Part shown: positions 9,153-17,699 of the stretch, in pieces
Numbering within the stretch: position 1 is the first letter of the stretch
How the letters are laid out: the number at the start of each line of letters is the position of its first letter
From: Bacteroidota bacterium
Lineage (GTDB): Bacteria; Bacteroidota; Bacteroidia; B-17B0; Aurantibacillaceae
Length of the DNA stretch: 64,000 nucleotides
Assembly: GCA_013297775.1 (NCBI GenBank)
Contig: JAAFIL010000001.1
Location: forward strand, 205,025-269,024
Reading direction: 5' to 3'
The notes under the pieces: model-generated
Seen by the model: only the letters and a program-made list of their open reading frames with translations
What the model was told of the DNA's origin: nothing
Databases searched by the model: none
Made by a program: the position numbers and the translations under genes

Positions 9153-10463
9153 TTAGGCTTCGTTAGTCCAGTTGGCGCGGTCCATCTGACTAAATTGCCA
9201 AGGCGCACCGTTGTTTTCCATATTGCTAAACATGCCATTTAAGGCTGGTGGATTAGAACTTTGCTCCATTACCAAATAGCGTCGCATTTCAACAATAATT
9301 TCGAGTGGGTTAATATTAACAGGGCATTCTTGCACGCAAGCATTGCATGTGTTACACGCCCAAATTTCTTCTTCGCTGATGTAATCGCCCAATAAACTTT
9401 TTCCATCGTCTTTAAACACACCGCCATTAGTGTCTATGTTTTTCCCCACTTCGGTAAGGCGGTCGCGGGTATCCATCATAATTTTTCGAGGCGATAGTTT
9501 TTTACCCGTAATGTTTTGAGGACAAGCAGAGGTGCAACGCCCACACTCGGTACAAGTGTAAGCATCCAATAAGTTTTTCCACGTTAAATCTTGCACATCT
9601 TTAACGCCAAACCGTTGCGGGTTATTAGGATCGGTTTTTGCTTGATACGCTGGATCAAAATTAGGTGCTACAACATCGGTTACGCTATCCAGTGTTGACA
9701 ATTGCCCTTTGGCTAATAAGTTAGAAAAGTAAGTGTTTGGAAATGCCAATACAATATGCAAATGTTTCGATAAGGGTAGGTAATTCAAAAATGCAAAAAT
9801 ACCAATGATGTGTATCCACCAACACGCTCGCTCTATGAGTACTAAAGTTATTGGTTCTACGCCGCTCAACATCCCTCCAAATATTAAAGACGAAACAGGA
9901 AAACTACCCGCTTGTTTGTAATGGTCGTAATTTTGGAATTGCAACTCGCGGTCGGCCGCATTCATTAAAAATAAACACGTCATTAAAACAATTTCAGTAA
10001 TTAAAATGATGTTGGCATCGCGCGCCGGAAATCCTTTTAATTCAGGACTCATAAACCGCGGAATTTTAGCCACATTGCGACGAAACCAAAACACCACTAC
10101 GCCTACAAATACGCCTAAGGCTAAGATTTCAAAAAAACCAATTAAAAAGTTGTAGAAGCCTCCCATAAACGAAAACACACGGTGGGTATTAAAGGCACCA
10201 TCTATAAGCATTTCGAGTACTTCAATATTGATGAGTACAAACCCCACATATACCAAAATGTGCATAATAGCACTTAAAGGACGCGTTAGCATTTTGCTTT
10301 GCCCCAAAGCCACCAAAGCCATGGTTTTCCAACGCTCGGCCGAAGACCCTTGTAAAACCAATTCGCGGCCAATAAAAATATTTCGGCGAATTTTTCGGGC
10401 GTTGTAGGTAAACAAAGCCACAGAACCAATTAAAAGTAGGCAAAAGAGAATAGAACTAATCAT
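9153..10463 (-). CDS. Membrane protein with C-terminal di-[4Fe-4S] ferredoxin domain
   Basis: The ATG at 10461-10463 gives MISSILF and a 436-residue protein. A TTG at 10517 would add 18 residues but overlaps the upstream gene by 41 bp. The first two-thirds contain about five transmembrane helices with conserved-looking histidines (IMHILVYVGF, WWIHIIGIF, KHLHIV), suggesting a haem- or quinone-binding membrane domain like NarI/HdrE. The C-terminal third has two ferredoxin motifs, CTECGRCTSACP (cysteines 304, 307, 310, 314) and CNTCNACVQECP (370, 373, 376, 380). With the downstream CCG protein it probably passes electrons between the quinone pool and an unknown cytoplasmic partner. Confidence 0.87.
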   Translation of the reverse strand: MISSILFCLLLIGSVALFTYNARKIRRNIFIGRELVLQGSSAERWKTMALVALGQSKMLTRPLSAIMHILVYVGFVLINIEVLEMLIDGAFNTHRVFSFMGGFYNFLIGFFEILALGVFVGVVVFWFRRNVAKIPRFMSPELKGFPARDANIILITEIVLMTCLFLMNAADRELQFQNYDHYKQAGSFPVSSLIFGGMLSGVEPITLVLIERACWWIHIIGIFAFLNYLPLSKHLHIVLAFPNTYFSNLLAKGQLSTLDSVTDVVAPNFDPAYQAKTDPNNPQRFGVKDVQDLTWKNLLDAYTCTECGRCTSACPQNITGKKLSPRKIMMDTRDRLTEVGKNIDTNGGVFKDDGKSLLGDYISEEEIWACNTCNACVQECPVNINPLEIIVEMRRYLVMEQSSNPPALNGMFSNMENNGAPWQFSQMDRANWTNEA

Positions 10464-10476
10464 AACGTCTATTTCA

Positions 10477-11463
10477 TTAAGGGTTAGGTTTATTTTTTGC
10501 TTTTTCTTTTCTTCCAAAAACAGAAAAATGAATGTAGCGTTCTGGATTAACCCTTAAATCCTTTAAAAGTTTATCCAAGTCGGCACTTGATTTATTTAAG
10601 TTGTTGTAAAGCGAATCGTTTTTAGCCAACTTACCAAGTGTTCCTTGGCCTTCATTTATTCGGGTCAATAAAATATTTAACTCTTGCAACGATTTGTCGG
10701 CATTACCAATGGCTTCTTTTAATTTCGCTTTCGACAAGCTATCGCTGAGGTTACTAAAGTTGGTAAGGATGTTATCTATTTTTTGTCCATTTCTATCTAA
10801 GTTAGAAGTGATGCCATTGAGGTGCGAAAGGATGGAAGAAATTTTTACTTTTTCGGAGCCAATTAAATCATCCATTTTGTAAGCCGTTTGCTCTAGCGAT
10901 AAAATGGCTTTGCGCACACTCTCGAACGATTTATCGAGGTTATCGCGTGTTTTTTTATTCAATACCGCATTCACAACGGTCATCACACTATCAATGCTGC
11001 TAATTAAATTTTCGGCTTTCGCTTGCAAAGGTGCAATACGTTTATCAACTGATTGCTTCAAACTCTCTTCCGATTCTGCAATAAGCGTATCGCCACTTTT
11101 TAAAAAACCGGGCTTGGTGCCATACACCACTTCCACCGCTTTAGAGCCTAACAAATCTGAACTCACCGCTTTGGCAACAGAGCCTTTCGGAATTTGTACA
11201 TCTTCCGTTAATAAAAATTTGACCAAAACGACATACCCTGTATCGCTTTTAACCAAACTAATTTTATTAACCTGCCCAATTTTATACCCATTAATTAAAA
11301 GAGGATTAGCTTCTATTAACCCGTCAATTTTAGGATAAACGGCAAATAAATAATATTTCTGAGACAAAAGATTAGCACCTTTTAAAAAGAATAAGCCCCA
11401 TAAAAACGCAGCAATAGCCAAAATAACCACTATCCCTATTTTAAATTCCTTACTGATTTTCAC
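10477..11463 (-). CDS. MlaD-like MCE-domain protein
   Basis: The GTG start gives MKISKEFKIG, one N-terminal membrane helix (about residues 8-28) and an MCE domain (about 35-115) with the typical core ANPLLINGYKIGQVNKISL. A long, probably coiled-coil tail follows (about 130-300). MCE/MlaD proteins form periplasmic rings that shuttle lipids between membranes together with an MlaEF ABC transporter. No transporter genes are adjacent in the window. The downstream Fe-S gene starts 13 bp after the stop, so cotranscription is likely. At 328 residues the length is typical for Bacteroidota homologues. Confidence 0.9.
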   Translation of the reverse strand: MKISKEFKIGIVVILAIAAFLWGLFFLKGANLLSQKYYLFAVYPKIDGLIEANPLLINGYKIGQVNKISLVKSDTGYVVLVKFLLTEDVQIPKGSVAKAVSSDLLGSKAVEVVYGTKPGFLKSGDTLIAESEESLKQSVDKRIAPLQAKAENLISSIDSVMTVVNAVLNKKTRDNLDKSFESVRKAILSLEQTAYKMDDLIGSEKVKISSILSHLNGITSNLDRNGQKIDNILTNFSNLSDSLSKAKLKEAIGNADKSLQELNILLTRINEGQGTLGKLAKNDSLYNNLNKSSADLDKLLKDLRVNPERYIHFSVFGRKEKAKNKPNP

Positions 11464-11692
11464 ATTTCTGATTTAAAAGCTAAATATACAGATTTTTCCA
11501 TTAAAAGACGGTTTTGAAAAACGTAAAATAAAGTACCAAAGGCGTTGCACCCATTTAAAATAATAAAAAATGGAAGCGCGTGTTATGACACTGACAACAA
11601 GTTGCTTTATCATTTAATTGTGGCATTGATGAGACAACTTACTGGAATACGAAGCTAAAAATGATGGGTTCAACTTTCCAACTGCAATTTTA

Positions 11693-11700
11693 TATCTTTG
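11693..11700 (+). promoter_or_regulatory. Candidate -7 promoter element (TATCTTTG)
   Basis: TATCTTTG fits TAnnTTTG and ends 7 bp before the ATG of the TrmH-family gene. The expected start site would leave almost no 5' leader. The -33 region near 11672-11677 (ACTTTC) matches TTTG only partly. Confidence 0.45.
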
Positions 11701-11707
11701 CAACACC

Positions 11708-12244
11708 ATGCAAAAAATCAAAAACGAAGACTTAAAGCGGTTAAGCCAAGAAGAATTTAAAAATGCTCATAAACTTCCTTTAATTTTGGTTTTAGATAAC
11801 ATTCGCAGCCTTCACAATGTTGGATCGGTTTTTAGAACCGCCGATGCGTTTTTAATTGAAGCCATCTACCTGTGTGGTGTAACCGGAACACCGCCTAACA
11901 AAGAAATAGAAAAAACGGCACTTGGCGCAACCTCCACCGTTTACTGGCAACACTTCCACACAACCGATGCCGCTATAGCGCACTTAAAAGAAAATCACTT
12001 TACAATATATGCCGTTGAACAAGTTGAGAACAGCTACGCCTTGCACCAGTTTACACCAACACCAAACCAAAAAACGGCACTTGTTTTGGGCAACGAAGTG
12101 TATGGAGTAGAGCAAGCCATTATTCACCAATGTAACGGCAGCATCGAAATTCCGCAATTGGGCAGTAAACATTCGCTAAACATTGCCGTGAGTGCTGGCA
12201 TTGTTGTGTGGGAGTTTGCAAAAAACTACTTACCAATAGACTAA
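11708..12244 (+). CDS. TrmH-family (SpoU) RNA 2'-O-methyltransferase
   Basis: The 178-residue protein carries the three SPOUT/SpoU motifs: NIRSLHNVGSVFRTADAF (motif 1, about residues 31-48), LVLGNEVYGV (motif 2, about 126-135) and IPQLGSKHSLNIAVSAGI (motif 3, about 148-165). The SAM-binding trefoil knot and the catalytic N and R are therefore present. The family methylates ribose 2'-OH groups in rRNA or tRNA. The short form without an RNA-binding N-terminal extension is more like TrmH/TrmL than RlmB, but the target nucleotide cannot be assigned. The gene stands alone, with its own candidate promoter. Confidence 0.92.
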   Translation: MQKIKNEDLKRLSQEEFKNAHKLPLILVLDNIRSLHNVGSVFRTADAFLIEAIYLCGVTGTPPNKEIEKTALGATSTVYWQHFHTTDAAIAHLKENHFTIYAVEQVENSYALHQFTPTPNQKTALVLGNEVYGVEQAIIHQCNGSIEIPQLGSKHSLNIAVSAGIVVWEFAKNYLPID

Positions 12245-12292
12245 AGCTAAGCCGTTTTTATATTATTTTTTAGGCAATTATTAGTTTTTATA

Positions 12293-12300
12293 TATATTTG
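12293..12300 (+). promoter_or_regulatory. Candidate -7 promoter element (TATATTTG)
   Basis: TATATTTG fits TAnnTTTG and ends 10 bp before the TTG start codon of the histidine kinase. It supports that start and a nearly leaderless transcript. No strong -33 box is seen. Confidence 0.45.
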
Positions 12301-12310
12301 AACTTTCAAC

Positions 12311-14269
12311 TTGCTTAAAAAACCATTCATAATTGCGCTTTTACTTGGTGTGGGTTTAACTGCTTTTGGGCAGTTTGAACGAGCCAAGTTTTTAAAAACA
12401 TTTTATACAGCTTCATTTAAAGAAAAAGTTAAATTACTTTCGGAAACACCCTACACTGATTTGCAACTAGTAGAACCCCTGCTAAAAGACTCTATCATAC
12501 AATTAAAAAAGCAAGTGTATGCTCACTCTGCAAGTAAAGAGCCACGCTTTTTATTTGACCTAATTGATTTGAACCGAGAAGACTACCATCAAAATTTTTA
12601 TAAGACCATTTTCATTTGTGAAAATAGCTTGCAAAACCATAGCCGCGATTTGAATGATTCGCTAAAACTATTTGCAAAATTAATTGGAGCCTGCATTAAA
12701 ACAAAAAACATTAATCGGGTTTTTGAAGTTAATAGTATTTTAGAAAAAAATCGGGCACGTATTCCTAAAGATGTTTATTCACAAATTATAACTCAAAAAA
12801 GTAAGTTATATAGCATCTTAGGCTTACCACAAGAAGCCATCAAATACAGGCGCAAAGAAGAGAAGCAAAAAGTAAATCACTCTGACGAAACGCGTGTCAG
12901 CTTTTATAACGACATTGGCGTGTACTTTAACAAACTAAAACAACCCGATAGTGCCATTCACTTTTTTGAGAAAGGTCGTAAAATATTAGAACCCAAATTA
13001 AAAGAAAACAGTAATAATCTTTCTTATCAATTTACTTACGCCCTTATTGGTGGAAATATAGCCTTTGCATTTACCCTTAAAAATTTAAACGAGCCAGCTA
13101 TCCCACTTTTAAAGTCTGATATTAATTATAGTTTACAAACAAAAAATTACGAAAGTGCAGCCAACAGTTATTTACTTTTGATTAGATGCTACCTACAATT
13201 AAAGCAATTAAATATGGCCCGTTTCTATTTAGATACAACAGAAAAAATAATTAATACCATAGATGAACCTGACCCCAAACTTACTTTAGAGAGAGTACGT
13301 GCCGAGTATTACAAAATAAAAGGTGAGGAGAGTAAAGCCTATAACGCACTTAATAATTACGTTGTACTTAAAGACTCGCTAAACTCGATTGAAAAAGAAA
13401 AACAATTACTAACGCAACAGGTTTCTTTAGATTTATTTACTAAAGAACGCGAACTACTCGATAAAGAAAAAATAATAGAGGAAGGGAAACTCTCCGAGTC
13501 GAAACAAAAAACATTTCGAGCGTATCTTATATCGGGCGTGTTTATGTTAATTGCCATCATCGTTTTTCTTTTCTTAAATAATAACTTATCTAAAACACGC
13601 GAAGCAGAACTTCAAATTAAGAACGAACAAATTGTAAGGCAAAATAAACAAATAGAACTGGCTTTGAAAGAGAAAGAAGTACTGATAAAAGAAATTCATC
13701 ACCGAGTTAAAAATAACTTACAAATTATTAGTAGTATTTTAAATTTACAGGCTGATAAAAATAACCATCCTGAAATTAGCATCATTTTAAAAGATGCGCA
13801 ACAACGCATTGCCTCTATGGCTTTAACGCATCAAATGCTTTATCAAAAAAGTACACTTAGTACTGTTGGAATGAAAGAGTATGTTGAAACCTTAATTAAA
13901 CAAATTTCGGGCTCGTTTGAATTACCCAATATAAAACTCGAAACAAATATTGCTTGCGAAAATAGGGTTATGGATTTAGATACCGCCATACCTTTAGGTT
14001 TACTCATTAACGAATTAATGACCAATGCCTTTAAGCATGCGTTTGTAGGAAGAGAGAGCGGCCTCATTTCTGTATCGTTAAAAAATACGTTGAAAGATTG
14101 CCACTTAATTATTAAAGATAATGGGGTGGGACTGCCAGCGGATGCTGAGAAAACAGGGAGTTCGCTAGGGATGGAACTTATTCATATTTTGGTTGAGCAA
14201 TTGAATTGTGAGTTACACATCGAACGTGGAGAAGGCACCAGCTTTAAAATTGTGATGCGCGAAAAATAA
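12311..14269 (+). CDS. TPR-containing sensor histidine kinase (HisKA_2 type), TTG start
   Basis: The 652-residue protein has a signal peptide (residues 1-20, ending AFGQ) and a periplasmic helical repeat region (about 25-395, TPR-like, with YNDIGVYFNKLKQPDSAIHFFEKG). One transmembrane helix follows (about 405-425), then a coiled coil and a HisKA_2 dimerisation domain with the phospho-accepting histidine in KEIHHRVKNNLQIIS (H463/H464). The HATPase_c domain has LLINELMTNAFKHAF (N box) and DNGVGLP (G1 box). It should autophosphorylate in response to a periplasmic or membrane signal; no response regulator is adjacent. Start choice: an in-frame TGA lies four codons upstream of the TTG, and no ATG follows early enough to keep the signal peptide. 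Confidence 0.92.
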   Translation: MLKKPFIIALLLGVGLTAFGQFERAKFLKTFYTASFKEKVKLLSETPYTDLQLVEPLLKDSIIQLKKQVYAHSASKEPRFLFDLIDLNREDYHQNFYKTIFICENSLQNHSRDLNDSLKLFAKLIGACIKTKNINRVFEVNSILEKNRARIPKDVYSQIITQKSKLYSILGLPQEAIKYRRKEEKQKVNHSDETRVSFYNDIGVYFNKLKQPDSAIHFFEKGRKILEPKLKENSNNLSYQFTYALIGGNIAFAFTLKNLNEPAIPLLKSDINYSLQTKNYESAANSYLLLIRCYLQLKQLNMARFYLDTTEKIINTIDEPDPKLTLERVRAEYYKIKGEESKAYNALNNYVVLKDSLNSIEKEKQLLTQQVSLDLFTKERELLDKEKIIEEGKLSESKQKTFRAYLISGVFMLIAIIVFLFLNNNLSKTREAELQIKNEQIVRQNKQIELALKEKEVLIKEIHHRVKNNLQIISSILNLQADKNNHPEISIILKDAQQRIASMALTHQMLYQKSTLSTVGMKEYVETLIKQISGSFELPNIKLETNIACENRVMDLDTAIPLGLLINELMTNAFKHAFVGRESGLISVSLKNTLKDCHLIIKDNGVGLPADAEKTGSSLGMELIHILVEQLNCELHIERGEGTSFKIVMREK

Positions 14270-14441
14270 GTGTGCTAGGTTGAGCTGACTGTGTTGAAAG
14301 ATATGGACTTATTTGACTTGTTACTTTTGGAGTTTGCGCCGCAGCGTGTAAAATCCGTTGTTGCTCTTTAACAGATAAAGAGGATTATTTACTATAAATC
14401 CTTTTCCCTTAAACTATAACTCCACCCAACTTCACACCCTT

Positions 14442-14472
14442 CCTTTACGAACTTTGCGCCTTTGCGTGCCCA
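14442..14472 (-). repeat. Single degenerate copy of the CGCAAAG repeat
   Basis: Read on the minus strand this segment is GGGCACGCAAAGGCGCAAAG followed by TTCGTAAAGGAAG. That is a degenerate unit of the repeat family forming the arrays at 50600-50790 and 51255-51405. It starts 9 bp past the stop codon of the last polysaccharide gene, so the family marks both the inside and the distal end of the locus. Confidence 0.6.
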
Positions 14473-14480
14473 ACTAATTG

Positions 14481-15614
14481 TTATTCCTTTTTAAAATTAC
14501 CTGCAATAGGCGCAACCGCCTTATACGATTCTAAATAACTACGCTTTTGAAAATGTTGCAAGGCTAAATTTCTTATCAGAACTTTTTGAGTGTAAGGGAT
14601 GCTTTGAAGTGCCAAGTTTTTTTCAAAAATAAATCCAACTTTATTATTTATTACAAACTCAGAATAATCGCCGAGTTGTCTAGAAATTAAAACCTGTAAG
14701 CCACAAGCCAAATACTCAGCAAACTTTACGGGCGAGGCTACTTGATTGGTAACCGAAGGTTCGCGAATTAATAGCCCATAGTCGGCAGCTAATAAATACG
14801 CTGGTACTTCGTTTGGTTTAACCTCGTTAATGATTACTTGCGTAGGAAATTGACTTTGTAAGTGTTGCAACTCCGCCGTTGATTTTGCCAAAATGATTAG
14901 TTTAAAATTTTTATTAATTAAATAACTTGCTGCCAGTTCATTTAATACGTTTAATGTTTGCCAACCCGAGGTAGAGCCGCTGTATATAAGCACCACATCG
15001 TTTGAAGGGTAGCCCAATTTTTTTCTAGCAGTTTGAATGGTTGCTTCGCTAAACACTAAATCACAAAATAATGTGTTTAATGTACAAGGTATAATTAGAT
15101 GAGACTCAGATGTGTAATTAAATGTTTTGCACCAATAATTTATTAAAGCATTCGAAACCGAAATTCTATAATCCGCATTTAAAACACACTCTTTTTCTAA
15201 TTGGAAAATTTGTTCGTTTAATTGAATACTATTAGCTACGTTATATTCACTAAACTCGGCACTTATAGCACCTCTGCCATCGTAAACTACTTTATGTTTT
15301 TTTTGTAACAAAGCCAATTGCGTGGCAAATACACTTCTCCCAATAATTAATTGTGGCTTGTAAATCCAACACATACATTTTAAAGTAACCCGATTTAACT
15401 TCCACTTTTCAAGTTTCGGAAACATTGGCATAACTATCGCACTCTCCAACTCAGATTTAATTTTTCGACGCGTTTTAAAAAAATTCCTCATCGAAATAAA
15501 AGAAATAAGTTTTACTTCTTTATCCAAGTGTTCATTCATAAACGTAACCACATCAACAACCTGACTCGAAAAAATACCTGAAGGATAATCGTTAAACGTT
15601 ACATAAAAAATCAT
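14481..15614 (-). CDS. GT4-like glycosyltransferase
   Basis: The ATG at 15612-15614 shares ATGA with the stop of the upstream epimerase gene and gives MIFYVTFNDYPSGIFSSQV, a normal GT-B N-terminus (377 residues). An earlier in-frame start at 15662 would add 16 residues inside the neighbouring gene and is unlikely. The C-terminal half has LIYSGSTSGWQTLNVL and the donor-binding segment SPVKFAEYLACGLQVL (about residues 305-320), which corresponds to the E-x7-E region of GT4 enzymes. It probably transfers a sugar from a nucleotide donor during repeat-unit assembly. It is the last gene of the polysaccharide operon. Donor and linkage are unknown. Confidence 0.8.
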   Translation of the reverse strand: MIFYVTFNDYPSGIFSSQVVDVVTFMNEHLDKEVKLISFISMRNFFKTRRKIKSELESAIVMPMFPKLEKWKLNRVTLKCMCWIYKPQLIIGRSVFATQLALLQKKHKVVYDGRGAISAEFSEYNVANSIQLNEQIFQLEKECVLNADYRISVSNALINYWCKTFNYTSESHLIIPCTLNTLFCDLVFSEATIQTARKKLGYPSNDVVLIYSGSTSGWQTLNVLNELAASYLINKNFKLIILAKSTAELQHLQSQFPTQVIINEVKPNEVPAYLLAADYGLLIREPSVTNQVASPVKFAEYLACGLQVLISRQLGDYSEFVINNKVGFIFEKNLALQSIPYTQKVLIRNLALQHFQKRSYLESYKAVAPIAGNFKKE

Positions 15615-16702
15615 GCTTGCGCTATAATTTCTAAGATACGTGCCGTAGCCTTTCCATCCCAATATTTTGGAATGCTTCCCGTTTTGTAAGTTCCGTTTTC
15701 AATTTCTAAAATGAGTTGCTCAATTTTAAGCAAATCAAAAGTTATTAAAGTGTTGCTGCCTTCAATAACAGTTATAGGTCTTTCAGTATTAGGTCTAATT
15801 GTAAGACAAGGCTTTTTCCTAAAAGTAGATTCTTCTTGAATGCCCCCACTATCGGTAATAATAAACTGACAATACTTTACCAATTTTTGAAAAGCAAAAT
15901 AATCCAATGGATCTGTAAAAATTAATTCGCTTACCGTTTCTATTTTTCCTTGCAAATTAAAATCCTTTATATTTTTTAAAGTACGTGGGTGAACAGGAAA
16001 AATAATTTTATACGTTTTACTTAACGAAAGTATTAACGCTATAAGTTTACTTAATTCTTCTTTATTATCAACCGTTGCGGGGCGGTGCATGGTTAACAAA
16101 ACAAATTTATCGGCTTGTACGTTAAGTTGATTTAAAATTTCGGAGTTCTCAATTTCATTCTCAAACGCCACCATGGTATCAATCATGGTATTGCCCACAA
16201 AATGAATTTTGCTTTTATCTTTATTTTCGTTCAGTAAATTAGTAAGGCCGCTTGATTCGGTTACAAAAAATAAATCGCTTAAACAATCGGTTACTACACG
16301 GTTGTGTTCTTCGGGCATAGAGCTATCAAAGCTACGCAAGCCCGCTTCGAGGTGCGCTAACTTAATATTATTTTTATTAGCAAAAATTGCACCAGCCATT
16401 GTCGAATTTACATCGCCTGGAACGATGAACCAATCGGGCTTCCCAATTTCATCTACTAACTGTTGAAGTTTAATTAAGATATCGGCAATTTGTAAGTTGG
16501 GTTGATTGGGAGCAATATTTAAAAAATAATCGGGTTCAGTATTAAATTGATTAAAAAAAATAGCCGCCATTTTTTCATCGTAGTGCTGCCCTGTGTGAAT
16601 TAGTTTTATAATCAATTGCGGATAAACCTTTGCCGCCACTTTTTTAAACTGAGTAACTTTTATAAAATTAGGTCTAGTGCCCACTAAAATGTAAATCTTC
16701 AT
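15611..16702 (-). CDS. wecB: UDP-N-acetylglucosamine 2-epimerase (WecB type)
   Basis: The 363-residue protein matches non-hydrolysing UDP-GlcNAc 2-epimerases. Visible blocks are LVGTRPNFIK at the N-terminus, HTGQHYDEKM (36-45), VPGDVNSTMAGA, HLEAGLRS, PEEHNRVVTD, and near the C-terminus DSGGIQEESTFRKKPCLTIR with RPNTERP. It should interconvert UDP-GlcNAc and UDP-ManNAc; WbpI-like enzymes use related 2,3-diacetamido substrates. The second reading is of interest because the locus also encodes a WbpG/HisH2/HisF2 set. Its start overlaps the upstream gene's stop by ATGA, and it is coupled in the same way to the downstream glycosyltransferase. Confidence 0.92.
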   Translation of the reverse strand: MKIYILVGTRPNFIKVTQFKKVAAKVYPQLIIKLIHTGQHYDEKMAAIFFNQFNTEPDYFLNIAPNQPNLQIADILIKLQQLVDEIGKPDWFIVPGDVNSTMAGAIFANKNNIKLAHLEAGLRSFDSSMPEEHNRVVTDCLSDLFFVTESSGLTNLLNENKDKSKIHFVGNTMIDTMVAFENEIENSEILNQLNVQADKFVLLTMHRPATVDNKEELSKLIALILSLSKTYKIIFPVHPRTLKNIKDFNLQGKIETVSELIFTDPLDYFAFQKLVKYCQFIITDSGGIQEESTFRKKPCLTIRPNTERPITVIEGSNTLITFDLLKIEQLILEIENGTYKTGSIPKYWDGKATARILEIIAQA

Positions 16703-17697
16703 CGTGTATAACTTAATTCTTGATCTATTATATCTAAAGGAAAATCTTTACGCTTTAAGATACATTTAATTCTTAATAGCGTATCGTAAATTCGGCAAAC
16801 TGTTTTATGAATATCTTTCTTCCATAAATACCCCAACTCTAATTCGCTACCAAATCGCTTTTTAAAATCTTGTATATCTTTTAATTTTTCACTCAATGGA
16901 TTCGATAAACGCGCACCAACAAAATCGTAATACTTAATGTGCATAGCCGAAAATTTACACATCAATTGGTAATGCAAAAATTTTATAGCACCTGCTGCCT
17001 TTGTAGTTTGAGCCGATGCCCCGTGCATATAATACGCCGAGTAAGAACTGTATTGTATAAAAGCACCCCCTTGCAATTCACCATCTATATAAATGGTAAC
17101 CACTAAACTTGAGTGAGGACTGTTATGTATTATTTTTTTTAAACTCAATTCATCTTCAAAATAACTATTGGTACGCCGCATCGTTTCTTGATGCAGTTGC
17201 ACAAAATTTTTTAACTCCGACTCTCCAAACTTTAACGCCACATTTAATTTACCAACTTGATTAATCGCAGTTCGGTAACGGGCTTGCATATTTGCCAATA
17301 ACGCTTCATTCGACTTATCCATTAAATTAACTCTATACGTTCCAAATGGAATATGAATAGCCCCTTCGGGAACACTCTTAAATAAACAATAATTTTGAGG
17401 TTGAACAATTCGATGACATAACTTTTCCTTTTGAAAAAATAAAATAACTTCATTGCAAAATTGAGTTTCTAAACTAACACTCAATCGCTCGCCTTTAATA
17501 TTGACAGGAGGAAAAATAAATTGAACGGTTTTAAATCCTTTAATGGTGCTTAACTTAAAAAGTGAAAAATAATTTTGGTAATTAATGATTCGGAAACTAG
17601 GTTGGTGGACTAAATACGCTTCCAAAAAACAAAAGGGCAAATTTTGAAGTGCATTGCCATACTGTTTTAAAAATTCGACCACAGTGAGTAATTGCAC
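16699..17697 (-). CDS. FemAB/GNAT-like transferase
   Basis: The 332-residue protein with a GTG start resembles FemAB-type acyltransferases of the GNAT superfamily. The region from about 130 to 290 shows MQARYRTAINQV, VQLHQETMRRTNSYF, the beta-strand segment VVTIYIDGELQGGAFIQYSS, and YYDFVGARLSNPLSEKLKDI followed by FKKRFGSELE, which is close to the end of FemAB-like domains. Family members transfer amino acids from aminoacyl-tRNA, or acyl groups, to cell-envelope precursors. In a polysaccharide locus it may decorate an amino sugar. The GTG lies 2 bp after the stop of the upstream methyltransferase. The family assignment is fairly secure; the substrate is unknown. Confidence 0.75.
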   Translation of the reverse strand: MQLLTVVEFLKQYGNALQNLPFCFLEAYLVHQPSFRIINYQNYFSLFKLSTIKGFKTVQFIFPPVNIKGERLSVSLETQFCNEVILFFQKEKLCHRIVQPQNYCLFKSVPEGAIHIPFGTYRVNLMDKSNEALLANMQARYRTAINQVGKLNVALKFGESELKNFVQLHQETMRRTNSYFEDELSLKKIIHNSPHSSLVVTIYIDGELQGGAFIQYSSYSAYYMHGASAQTTKAAGAIKFLHYQLMCKFSAMHIKYYDFVGARLSNPLSEKLKDIQDFKKRFGSELELGYLWKKDIHKTVCRIYDTLLRIKCILKRKDFPLDIIDQELSYTR

Positions 17698-17699
17698 AA

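Noticed and set aside
9153..10517. Longer N-terminus starting at TTG 10517
   Set aside because: It would overlap the mlaD-like gene by 41 bp, and the ATG at 10463 gives a normal membrane-protein N-terminus.
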